Source of the DNA: Streptomyces silvae
GTDB lineage: Bacteria; Actinomycetota; Actinomycetes; Streptomycetales; Streptomycetaceae
Direction of reading: 5' to 3'
Assembly: GCF_016745505.1 (NCBI RefSeq)
Contig: NZ_JAERUC010000207.1
Location: 32,199-96,198, forward strand
DNA length: 64,000 nt
Positions 10,735 to 18,207 of the stretch are shown here, piece after piece. A model generated the notes under the pieces. The model made no database searches and was not told the DNA's origin. It saw only the letters and a program-made list of their open reading frames with translations. How positions within the stretch are numbered: position 1 is the stretch's first letter; every line of letters starts with the position of its first letter. The translations under genes were made by a program, and so were the position numbers.

Positions 10735-12371
10735 CGCTGCCACCTCTCCTTCTGCAGTACGGACAGCGCGGCGATGAGTTCGGCCTGCGGCTCGGGAGCG
10801 ACGTCGAGCGCGTCCAGCGGGGCGAGCCGCCGGTCGCGCTCGCCGTGCAGGACCCGGTCCAGGCAGTCGGTGAGCAGTGCCCCGCCTTTGTCGCGGAGGC
10901 GCAGCGCCCCCTGGGCGCCGATCCGTTCGGCGAGCTGTTCCCCGGCGCCCCTGGCGCGGCGCCCCCCGAGGAGGGCGGCGGCCAGCAGCGCCGCGACCGT
11001 CTCGGCGTCGGGAGCGGCACTGCGGTCGAGCAGCCGGGCCTCTTCCTCGGCCAGTTCCTCCAGGACCCGCCGCCAGCGGCGTACGGCCATCCCGATGCGG
11101 CCCTGGATGTCCTCGGCGGGACCCCACCCGCCGGCTTCCCGGCCCGCGTCCTCGAACCGGAAGTCGCCGGCGGCGGGGTCGCGCTGCCAGGTCGTACGGA
11201 TCTGCTCGTCGGAGGCCGCCACGGTGCACTGGAGCAGGGCCGCGAGGCTCTCCACGAGTGCGTCCAGCAGTTCGCCCGCGGTGCTGTAGAGCGGATAGCC
11301 GCGCCACCGGGTGCGGGCGCCGCCGGCGAGCACCGCGCCGTCCCTGAGCCGCCGCCGTACGCGCGCCAGCTCCTTTCCGTACGCCTCCTCGACCACACCG
11401 GTCAGCCGTACGGCCGCGGCGTACTGCGCGGCGACGGCCCCGGCGAGTTCGGGCATCCGTACGTTGAGCGAGTCGATGACCCCGGACGCCGTGCGTCCCA
11501 CGGCCTGCTGACGGGCCGCCGGGTCGTGCGCCCGGTGGGTGAGCCAGGCGCGCAGGGGCGCGACGGCGGTGGTGGGCAGCAGCCCGCTGCCGCCGCCCGC
11601 GGACTCGGGCAGCTCCGGGATGGTGAAGCGGGGCACGTCGCCGAGGCCGGCCCGGGTGAGCAGGGCGGCGTACTGCCGGGACACCTCGGCGATCACCTGG
11701 TGGGGCACCCGGTCCAGGACGGTGACCAGGGAGGCGTCGTACTCCTTGGCGGTACGCAGCAGATGCCACGGCACCGCGTCCGCGTACCGGGACGCGGTGG
11801 TCACCATGACCCACACGTCGGCGGCGCAGATGAGTTCGGCGGCCAGGACCCGGTTCCGTACGACGAGGGAGTCGATGTCGGGGGCGTCCAGGAGCGCGAG
11901 CCCCCGGGGCAGGGTCGCCGCGGTCTCGACGCGGAGGACGGTGTCGTCGCGGTCCCCGTCGCCGAGGTGGTCCAGCCCGTCCGGGTCGGGGACCTGACCC
12001 GGAGGCAGCCACACCCGGGTCAGCTGCGGCAGCACCCGCACCCCGGCGAACCAGTGGTGGTCGTCCGGGTGGCAGACGAGCACGGGGGTCCGCGTCGTCG
12101 GGCGCAGCACACCGGCCTCACTGACCCGGCAACCCACCAGGGAGTTGACCAGCGTCGACTTGCCCGCGCCGGTGGAACCGCCGATCACCGCGAGCAGCGG
12201 CGCCTCGGGATCCTTGAGCCGGGGTACGAGGTAGTCGTCGAGCTGGGCGAGCAGTTCGGTCCGCGTCTGCCGGGCGCGCGGGGCGCCCGGCAGCGGAAGT
12301 GGAAGACGCACGGCAGCGACACGGTCGCGCAGGGCGGAAAGTGCGTCGATGAGCTGGGGCCGTACATCCAT
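10731..12371 (-). CDS. dynA: dynamin-like GTPase, soluble partner (DynA type)
   Basis: A 546-residue GTPase. The P-loop GGSTGAGKST, switch RPTTRTP and DAPDID G3 motif lie in the first 180 residues, followed by a long helical region that would form the dynamin-like stalk. No convincing membrane helix is seen, unlike its partner. It is the first gene of the dynA-dynB pair and translationally coupled to it (ATGA). DynA is recruited with DynB to sporulation septa in Streptomyces. Start: ATG at 12371 (MDVRPQL). A GTG three codons upstream is equally possible, and neither has a clear Shine-Dalgarno. An AT-richer patch at 12380-12425 probably holds the promoter. Confidence 0.8.
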   Translation of the reverse strand: MDVRPQLIDALSALRDRVAAVRLPLPLPGAPRARQTRTELLAQLDDYLVPRLKDPEAPLLAVIGGSTGAGKSTLVNSLVGCRVSEAGVLRPTTRTPVLVCHPDDHHWFAGVRVLPQLTRVWLPPGQVPDPDGLDHLGDGDRDDTVLRVETAATLPRGLALLDAPDIDSLVVRNRVLAAELICAADVWVMVTTASRYADAVPWHLLRTAKEYDASLVTVLDRVPHQVIAEVSRQYAALLTRAGLGDVPRFTIPELPESAGGGSGLLPTTAVAPLRAWLTHRAHDPAARQQAVGRTASGVIDSLNVRMPELAGAVAAQYAAAVRLTGVVEEAYGKELARVRRRLRDGAVLAGGARTRWRGYPLYSTAGELLDALVESLAALLQCTVAASDEQIRTTWQRDPAAGDFRFEDAGREAGGWGPAEDIQGRIGMAVRRWRRVLEELAEEEARLLDRSAAPDAETVAALLAAALLGGRRARGAGEQLAERIGAQGALRLRDKGGALLTDCLDRVLHGERDRRLAPLDALDVAPEPQAELIAALSVLQKERWQR

Positions 12372-12689
12372 GGTTACCACATGTGAAGAATGCCCAATTT
12401 TGACGCCTTTTTGAAGCGTATAGGCCCCTCTGCGCGGCGGATCCATCCCCGGGGACAGAGGGGACGAGTGGGGCGCAGGCATAACGAGTGCACAACACCC
12501 GGGGCGTGAGGCGCCAAAAGCGGTGCATGAATCGCACCTACCTGCGATTATCGGTTCGCTTCACCGAACCTCCACATCGTGCCACGCAGGTGAAGCAACC
12601 GGGACGAGGCGATCTGAGCCCTATCCTTGTCCCCGCAAGGTCACGGATGGCTTGAACCAGCGCCTTCCGGGGCACCAGGCCGACACCCG
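12372..12689. promoter_or_regulatory. non-coding region between dynA and tRNA-Arg
   Basis: This 318-bp stretch has no gene. It contains an AT-rich patch at 12380-12425 typical of a promoter, for dynA on the minus strand. Two inverted repeats are present: GGTGC-N7-GCACC (12522-12538) and GGTTCG-N6-CGAACC (12553-12570), either of which could be an operator. The right end should hold the tRNA promoter, but I could not assign its -35 and -10 with confidence. Confidence 0.45.
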
Positions 12690-12762
12690 GCCCCCGTAGC
12701 TCAGTGGATAGAGCAGGCGCCTTCTAAGCGCTTGGCCGCAGGTTCGAGTCCTGCCGGGGGCG
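12690..12762 (+). tRNA. tRNA-Arg, anticodon TCT
   Basis: A 73-nt cloverleaf. The acceptor stem GCCCCCG (12690-12696) pairs with CGGGGGC (12755-12761), and G12762 is the discriminator. The D stem is GCTC/GAGC. The anticodon stem GGCGC/GCGCT has one G-T pair and holds the loop CTTCTAA, giving anticodon TCT, which reads AGA. The variable loop has 5 nt; the T stem GCAGG/CCTGC encloses TTCGAGT. CCA is not encoded. AGA is a rare codon in such GC-rich genomes, so this is a low-use isoacceptor. No integrase or duplicated 3' end was found nearby. Confidence 0.97.
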
Positions 12763-12781
12763 CTCAGCCCGCACAGCGTGA

Positions 12782-12807
12782 GGCCCTCCCTCGGGAGGGC
12801 CCTTTTT
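12782..12807 (+). terminator. intrinsic terminator of tRNA-Arg
   Basis: GGCCCTCCC (12782-12790) and GGGAGGGCC (12793-12801) form a tight hairpin followed within one base by TTTTT (12803-12807). It is a classic rho-independent terminator 20 bp past the tRNA. The rest of the gap to 13018 shows nothing I can name. Confidence 0.9.
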
Positions 12808-13018
12808 GCGGGTCAGCACGTGGGGCGGCACGCGGGTCGACATGCGGGTCACCGCACCGTAACGAGGGCGGCGTAGCGAACGCGTAAGCGCCGGGCCGGC
12901 CTCGCTCGGCTGCGAGGGCGGTCCGGCACGGTCCGGTCTTCCGAGTGCCGGGGGCGCGCGGCGTGATTACGTCCGCCGGCGGACCCCGGGACTCCTTGCT
13001 CCTGGGACGATCAGCGAT

Positions 13019-13450
13019 TCACTTCTTCACGGGCGGGCAGGTGCCCGTGTCCTCGCCGATGGAGTTGATCTCGGCGTTGGAGCGGGAGTCCTCCGCGTAG
13101 TTGATCTGGTCCGTGCACTTGGTGTCCGGGTCCTTCGGCGTACCCGCCGCCTCACCGGCCTTCTGCACCGGCGGGCACGTCCCCGTGTCCTCACCGATGG
13201 AGTTGATCTCGGCGTTCGACCGCGAGTCACCCGCGTAGTTGATCTGATCCGTGCACTTCGCGTCGGACTTCGCGGGCGTGTCGGACGACTTGCCCTCCAC
13301 CGTGCCGGACTCCGCGGTGTTCGAGGTCGTCACCGATGAGCTGCTCGCAGAGGAGGACGCGTTGTCGCCACCGTCGTTGTTGCACGCCGTCAGCGCCAGG
13401 CCGAGGGCCACGGCGGTCATGGTCAGTACCGAGATCTTCCGAGTGCGCAT
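13019..13450 (-). CDS. small lipoprotein with a duplicated Cys module
   Basis: A 143-residue secreted lipoprotein. The signal peptide ends at the lipobox LTAC, so Cys23 would be lipidated. A Ser/Thr/Asn-rich tether (24-60) follows. Two nearly identical 31-residue modules, at about 65-95 and 111-141, each run from KCTDQINYA to EDTGTCPPV and carry two cysteines, giving Cys66/Cys92 and Cys112/Cys138 as probable disulfides. The modules differ at one residue (Gly/Glu at 74/120). I do not recognise the family. AGAGGAAAG precedes the ATG. It stands alone, with 250-bp gaps on both sides. Confidence 0.85.
   Translation of the reverse strand: MRTRKISVLTMTAVALGLALTACNNDGGDNASSSASSSSVTTSNTAESGTVEGKSSDTPAKSDAKCTDQINYAGDSRSNAEINSIGEDTGTCPPVQKAGEAAGTPKDPDTKCTDQINYAEDSRSNAEINSIGEDTGTCPPVKK
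13028..13258. repeat. intragenic duplication of a 93-bp module
   Basis: Copies at 13166-13258 and 13028-13120, offset by 138 bp, encode the two Cys-containing modules of the lipoprotein. They are near-identical in protein and differ mostly by synonymous changes in DNA. This points to an old duplication kept by selection on the protein. Confidence 0.85.
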
Positions 13451-13703
13451 GCTGGTCTTTCCTCTGCGTGGGGAGCGGGCGGCCGAGCTGGGGCGATGGT
13501 CCGCCCGTGTGGCTTTGTACCTCCCGAGACGGCCGGTCTGGTTGCCCGAGTTGCCTCTTGATCGTCTTCAGGACACGTTCGTGACATGACGGTGGCCGCG
13601 TCGCGAAATCCGCACCGGGCGTCGGCGCGGATGAGCGCAGCGCACGCGGGAGCGCCGGACCCGCCTCCCAGGTCGTGCGGAGGGGGCCCGGCGCCGGGTT
13701 CCG

Positions 13704-14300
13704 TCAGGCGGGGTACGGATTCGCCTCGCGCGCCGTCCGCAGGGCGCCCGCCCACCAGGCCAGTTGTTCGAGCAGCGTCTTGGCGTACCCGGGCGCCTCG
13801 GGGTCGAGGGGACGGCCGCCCTCCCACGCCGTGAAGTAGTTCGGGAAGGCGAGACCGTCCCGGATCGTCACGGCGTGCAGTTCGGTCAGTACGTTCTCCA
13901 GGTGCAGCACCGCGTGCCGGCCGCCCGCCGCCCCGCCGTAGCTCACGAACGCGACGGGCTTGGCCGTCCACTGGGTGAAGTGCCAGTCGATGGCCGCCTT
14001 CAGCGACGCGGGATAGCTGTGGTTGTACTCCGGCGAGACCACGACGAACGCGTCGGCGCCTTCCAGCGCCGACGTCAGCGCCGCCATCCCGGCCGGGCGG
14101 GGGTAGTCGTCCCCGGCGTACTTCGGCGACGCCGCCGGAAGCTCCAACGGGATGTCGATGTCGGCCAGATGGACGATGTCCACGTCGAACGCGCCGTGGG
14201 CAGCGGCCTGTTCGGCGACCCACGAGGCCACGACCGGGCCGAACCGTCCCTCGCGGACGCTTCCGACGAGGATCACCAGCTTGTGCCTGTTGTTGTCCAT
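13704..14300 (-). CDS. NADPH-dependent FMN reductase
   Basis: A 198-residue flavodoxin-fold protein. LVGSVREGRFG near the N-terminus is the FMN phosphate-binding loop, and SPEYNHSYPASLKAAIDW (about residues 88-105) is the family signature that contacts the flavin. Family members reduce FMN, quinones, azo dyes or chromate with NAD(P)H in the cytoplasm; the real acceptor cannot be told. The divergent XRE-type regulator gene starts 113 bp away. MmyB-type regulators often adjoin flavin or short-chain oxidoreductases and may control them, which makes regulation by the neighbour plausible. Confidence 0.9.
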   Translation of the reverse strand: MDNNRHKLVILVGSVREGRFGPVVASWVAEQAAAHGAFDVDIVHLADIDIPLELPAASPKYAGDDYPRPAGMAALTSALEGADAFVVVSPEYNHSYPASLKAAIDWHFTQWTAKPVAFVSYGGAAGGRHAVLHLENVLTELHAVTIRDGLAFPNYFTAWEGGRPLDPEAPGYAKTLLEQLAWWAGALRTAREANPYPA

Positions 14301-14413
14301 GCCCTCACGATCGGACCGCCCCGCGGACGCAACCAGACCGTGCTCAGGCTGGCCCCCGCAGGGCCACCCTCAGCCCTCGGCGATCCGCCCGCAGCCCCCA
14401 TATCCTCGGACGC

Positions 14414-15253
14414 ATGGGGACGCCGTTGGGAGACTTCATCCGGGCCAAGCGTGACAGCATCCAGCCGCAGTCGCTGGGCCTGCCGGACCACGGACGCCGC
14501 AGGGCACCGGGGCTACGGCGCTCGGACCTCGCCGGGCGGGCCGGTATCAGCGTGGAGTACCTGACCCGCCTGGAACAGGGCCGCGACCGCAACCCCTCGG
14601 TCGCGGTGGTGAACGCGGTCGCGGACGCGCTCAGCCTCAGCGTCTCCGAGCGCGACCACCTGCGCTTCCTCTCGAAGATCACCGGCGGCGAGTGCACCGC
14701 CCACGCCCGGCCCGCCCCGCCGCTCCGCGAGGTCCGCCCACCGGTCCTGGAGACGCTCCGCCTCCTCGAACCGGGCATCGCCATGGTGACCAACCGGCTG
14801 GGCGACGTCCTCGCCCGCACCAGCGCGTACGAGTCGGTGACCGCGGGGACCGGGCTGCTCGACACCGACGCCCCGAACCTCACCCGCTACGTCTTCACCG
14901 ACCCCCGCGCCCGGACGTTCTTCACCGACTGGGACGCCGTCGCGGACGAACAGGCCTTCGACCTGTGGCTCGCACCGTCCGTCGAGAACTCCGAGTGGCT
15001 CACCGCGGAACTCGCCCCCGTCGCGGGCCCCGACTTCACCCGCCGCCTGAACGGCCATGAGGTCCCGCGACGCGGGGTCCTTCGCCTCAACCACCCGGCC
15101 GGGGGCGAACTCCGCCTGCTCCGCGAGACGCTCGACCTCCCCTCGGACGCCCAGCAACTGGTCGTCTTCCTCCCCGCCGACGAGGAGACGTCGCAGGCAC
15201 TGACCCGGCTCCGCGACCTGCCGCCGCACGGGCGGCTCCGGGCCATTTCGTGA
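14414..15253 (+). CDS. XRE-family regulator with MmyB-like ligand domain
   Basis: A 279-residue transcriptional regulator. The N-terminal 80 residues are an HTH_31-type helix-turn-helix domain: LGDFIRAKRD, then RRAPGLRRSDLAGRAGISVEY and TRLEQGRDRNPS. The C-terminal 180 residues match the MmyB-like ligand-binding domain, recognisable by PPVLETLRLLEPG..MVTNRLGDVLARTSAY and the late HPAGGELRLL segment. This two-domain layout is very common in Streptomyces. Fatty-acid-like ligands have been found for some members. It is divergent from the FMN reductase gene, its most likely target. No clear palindrome was seen in the 113-bp spacer. Confidence 0.9.
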   Translation: MGTPLGDFIRAKRDSIQPQSLGLPDHGRRRAPGLRRSDLAGRAGISVEYLTRLEQGRDRNPSVAVVNAVADALSLSVSERDHLRFLSKITGGECTAHARPAPPLREVRPPVLETLRLLEPGIAMVTNRLGDVLARTSAYESVTAGTGLLDTDAPNLTRYVFTDPRARTFFTDWDAVADEQAFDLWLAPSVENSEWLTAELAPVAGPDFTRRLNGHEVPRRGVLRLNHPAGGELRLLRETLDLPSDAQQLVVFLPADEETSQALTRLRDLPPHGRLRAIS

Positions 15254-15282
15254 AGGATCCCTGGCTTCGCCTCATGTCGTCG

Positions 15283-16599
15283 TCAACAGGGCACCGGTCG
15301 ATTGCCGTCGTCCTCGTCGCCCTCCATGTCCGCGACGCGGTCCGGGGCAAGGGAGCGGATGCCCGGGATCGGTGAGGGCAGCAGCCAGAACAGTGACAGG
15401 GCTCCACCGACGGCGGCGATGACGAGGGTCGCCCTCAGACCGAGATGGGTCGCGAGCAGGCCACCGACGACGGCGCCGACAGGGCGGACGCCGTAGTTGA
15501 TCGTGCTGTACGCGCCGGCGACACGGCTGCGCATGCCATCGGGGATCACAGCGGCCTGGAGTGAATTGAGGTTGACGTCGAACAGCATGACGCCGAAACC
15601 GGAGAGGAACTCGGTCGCGGCCAATGCTCCGGCACGGAGCCAGAGAGGGCCGTCCGCCGCCGCGGTGATGGCGAGCGGCGCCGGGAACAGCACCGCGCCC
15701 ACGACGATGCTGCGCCCCACACCGATCCGCCGCGAGATCTTCGGAGCGAGCACAGCGCCGAGCAGGGCGCCCATCGCCCCGATCCCGAACGCGACCCCGA
15801 TCACTCCTGCGGAGAGCCCGAGGCTCCGGTTGGCGAACAGGACGATCAGGCCGCTGCCCGCGACGAAGGTGAAGAAGTTGACGGTCGCCGCGCAGCCGAG
15901 ACCGGCCCGCAGCACCGGGTGCCGGAAGATGAACGACAGGCCTGCCCTGGCTCGCCGCAGCAAGGAGGGAGCCGCCGTACCGGCGGAATCTTCCGGTGGC
16001 TCGTCGACCGAGACCTGGCCGAGCAGGACCGCCGACACCAAGAAGGTCAGGGCGTCCACCACGAGGGTGACGGGTGCGGTCAGCGCCTGGACCAGGACTC
16101 CCCCGATGGCCGGGCCGGCGACATGGGACACGGAACGGCTGGTGCTGAGTTTGCTGTTCGCGTCGACGTAGGACGTGCGCGACACGAGGCGCACGAAGAA
16201 CGGCGGATAGGCGGTGTTGAACAGCACCCCGGCGGCACCGGTCAGCAGTGCCACGGCATACAGCTGCCCCAACGTCACCGCTCCCAGCAGGTAGGCCCCC
16301 GGGATGCTGAGCAGCACCGCGGCGCGTACCAGGTCGGCGAGGATCATCAGACGGCGTTTGCGGGCCCGTTGGTCGACCCACGCACCCAGAAGGATCGCGA
16401 GCAGGTTCGGGGTCCAGCTGAGTGCGGTCAGCCATGCCACCTCGTTGGGCGACGCGCTCAGGGCGCTGACGGCGATCAGGGGAAGGGCCAGCTCGGTGAT
16501 CCGGTCGCCGAACTGTGAGACCGACTGCCCGGCCCAGAAGCGGCGGAACGGCCGGTCCCGCCACAGGGATATCCCGGCGGTACGGTCCGCGCCGCTCAT
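15283..16599 (-). CDS. MFS transporter (probable drug efflux)
   Basis: A 438-residue membrane protein with about 12 hydrophobic helices. It opens with LWRDRPFRRFWAGQSVSQFGD, typical of the MFS_3/EntS-type branch, and has the loop motif WVDQRARKRRLMILADLVRA between helices 2 and 3. Members export drugs or siderophores with the proton gradient; the substrate is unknown. It shares an ATGA overlap with the ArsR-type regulator upstream, so expression should follow the palindrome at 17207-17226. It is convergent with the XRE gene (29-bp gap). Confidence 0.88.
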   Translation of the reverse strand: MSGADRTAGISLWRDRPFRRFWAGQSVSQFGDRITELALPLIAVSALSASPNEVAWLTALSWTPNLLAILLGAWVDQRARKRRLMILADLVRAAVLLSIPGAYLLGAVTLGQLYAVALLTGAAGVLFNTAYPPFFVRLVSRTSYVDANSKLSTSRSVSHVAGPAIGGVLVQALTAPVTLVVDALTFLVSAVLLGQVSVDEPPEDSAGTAAPSLLRRARAGLSFIFRHPVLRAGLGCAATVNFFTFVAGSGLIVLFANRSLGLSAGVIGVAFGIGAMGALLGAVLAPKISRRIGVGRSIVVGAVLFPAPLAITAAADGPLWLRAGALAATEFLSGFGVMLFDVNLNSLQAAVIPDGMRSRVAGAYSTINYGVRPVGAVVGGLLATHLGLRATLVIAAVGGALSLFWLLPSPIPGIRSLAPDRVADMEGDEDDGNRPVPC

Positions 16600-17204
16600 G
16601 AGGCCGGCCCGTCCTGTCGCTCACCGTCTTCCGGCAGGACGTAACGCATCAGCCGTACGCCACGGCTGTCGGCCGGCCGATCCTTGGGGTCGCGCATGAC
16701 GTACGGCGCGAGAACGCGCTCGATCCCGTCCTCGATCGCGGCGAGCTCATCGGCGGAGACGACGACGCGGGTGTCGGCCAGCCCGGCCAGCCTGCGCCAT
16801 GTCGTATCGAGTCCTGGCTCGACCTCGTCCGCCCATCGGTTCGGAACATCCGCGCGACGCAGGAACATCTGCTGCGACAGCACCCGGGCGGCCGACCGGC
16901 CCTCCTCGTCCGCCGGGTCCTGCGGGGACTCGAACCGGAAGCCGCGTGCCACCGCCTCCCACCGCCGCTGGCGGCGGTCCGGGCCGGGCTCGCTGTCACG
17001 GATGAGTCCGAAGCCCGCCAGGTGGCGCAGATGCCAGCTGGTCACCGTCGGGGTCGCTCCCACATGGGGCGCCAGTTGCGTTGCGGTCGCCGGACCGTGC
17101 CGCTGAAGGTGATCGAGGATCGCCAACCGCACCGGGTGCGCCAGCGCCCTCATCGCCTGAGGGTCGGTGATCTCGATATCGCCCAGGTGGTTACGGGAGT
17201 TCAT
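16596..17204 (-). CDS. ArsR/winged-helix transcriptional regulator
   Basis: A 202-residue regulator. The N-terminal winged helix (about 10-95) contains MRALAHPVRLAILDHLQRHGPATATQLA and a recognition segment ending in SWHLRHLAGFGLI. The C-terminal half is helical and charged, longer than metal-sensing ArsR proteins, and lacks an obvious metal Cys cluster. It is more like the drug-efflux-linked ArsR/PadR-size proteins found with MFS genes. I chose the ATG at 17204; an in-frame GTG at 17225 would place the start inside the palindrome. The MFS gene overlaps by 4 bp, so repressor and pump form one autoregulated operon. Confidence 0.85.
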   Translation of the reverse strand: MNSRNHLGDIEITDPQAMRALAHPVRLAILDHLQRHGPATATQLAPHVGATPTVTSWHLRHLAGFGLIRDSEPGPDRRQRRWEAVARGFRFESPQDPADEEGRSAARVLSQQMFLRRADVPNRWADEVEPGLDTTWRRLAGLADTRVVVSADELAAIEDGIERVLAPYVMRDPKDRPADSRGVRLMRYVLPEDGERQDGPAS

Positions 17205-17206
17205 GA

Positions 17207-17226
17207 TGTGAGAGTGTCCTCTCACA
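17207..17226. promoter_or_regulatory. palindromic operator of the ArsR-MFS operon
   Basis: TGTGAGAG-TGTC-CTCTCACA is a perfect inverted repeat with 8-bp arms, ending 2 bp before the ATG at 17204. It fits a winged-helix dimer site for autorepression, covering the translation start region or, with a leaderless mRNA, the promoter start point. Confidence 0.75.
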
Positions 17227-17301
17227 ATTTACGGGAGTCAACACTCGACCGACCGGACCGATGCCCCTGCCGGTCCCATGGCGGGCCTGCCCCGTCCTCC
17301 C

Positions 17302-18102
17302 TCAGCCACCCAACCGCTCCACCAGCCCCGGCACGTCCGCGAAGGAGTCCAGTACGTGGTCCGGGGCTCCGGCCGCCGCCGCGAGGGTCTCCGGGCGGTA
17401 CTTGCCCGTCCGCACCAGCGCCCCCGTGATGCCGTGCCGCTGGGCCGCGAGCACGTCCGTGTCGATGTCGTCGCCCACCATCAGCGTCCCGCCCGGGGTG
17501 GCGCCGAGGTGGGCCAGGGCCGCCGTGAAGAAGGCGCCGGAGGGCTTGCCGGTGATGACGGCCTCCGCACGTGCGGCGCGTTCCAGGCCGAGGAGGAAGG
17601 CGCCGGTGTCGAGGTCGAGGCCGTCGGCGGTGCGCCAGTACAGGTTGCGGTGCATGGCGACCAGGGCCGCGCCCTGCTGGACGAGGCGGAAGGCGCGGTT
17701 GAGGGCCGCGTACGTGAAGGCGCCGCCCGCTCCCCCGAGGACGACGACATCGGGTACGGCCCCCTCGGTGTCCTCCTCCTCGACGAGGGTCACGCCGGAC
17801 AGGTCGCCCCGTACGTCACCGGTGTTGATCAGCAGGCAGCGGGCCTCGGGGTGGTGTTCTCGGAGGTGGGCGGCGGTGACGGCGGGCGCCGTGAGGATGT
17901 CGTCGGGGCCGATGGGGAAGCCGTGGTCCGCGAGCCGCTCGGCGATCCGGGCGCGCGTCCGCGACGTGGTGTTGGTGACCAGCGCCAGCGGGACGTCCGC
18001 GGCGCGCAGCCGCCGCATGGCCTCCACGGCGCCCGGCAGCGGTTCCCAGGACACCGTGAGCACGCCGTCGATGTCGATCAGGACCGCGCCGTTTCGCTCC
18101 AT
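17302..18102 (-). CDS. HAD-IIA family hydrolase (HDHD2/NagD-like)
   Basis: A 266-residue phosphatase of the haloacid dehalogenase superfamily, subclass IIA. Motif I is DIDGVL near the N-terminus (nucleophile Asp and acid Asp), motif II lies in LALVTNTTSRT, the Lys motif near VITGKPSGAFF, and motif III/IV is GDDIDTD. The cap domain lies between motifs II and III. NagD/HDHD2-type enzymes hydrolyse small phosphomonoesters. The start at 18102 (MERNGAVLIDID) places motif I at the usual distance; a start 12 codons upstream adds only unconserved residues. The gene is monocistronic and divergent from the fusion gene at 18208. Confidence 0.88.
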   Translation of the reverse strand: MERNGAVLIDIDGVLTVSWEPLPGAVEAMRRLRAADVPLALVTNTTSRTRARIAERLADHGFPIGPDDILTAPAVTAAHLREHHPEARCLLINTGDVRGDLSGVTLVEEEDTEGAVPDVVVLGGAGGAFTYAALNRAFRLVQQGAALVAMHRNLYWRTADGLDLDTGAFLLGLERAARAEAVITGKPSGAFFTAALAHLGATPGGTLMVGDDIDTDVLAAQRHGITGALVRTGKYRPETLAAAAGAPDHVLDSFADVPGLVERLGG

Positions 18103-18207
18103 GGGACCGACCGTCCCCGACTTGCCCGACCGGCGCAAATGCGGTTGCTTCGAAGGTGGGGGTCACGCGTGCGCGTTCCGCTCTTCCCCCGTTGGAGGTG
18201 AACCCCC

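Noticed and set aside
8071..11289. 1072-codon open frame on the plus strand across ssbB, dynB and part of dynA
   Set aside because: It is the mirror of real minus-strand genes; product is Arg/Pro/Gly-rich without domains.
12690..12762. tRNA-Arg as attachment site of an integrated element
   Set aside because: No integrase, excisionase or repeated 3' tRNA end was found on either side.
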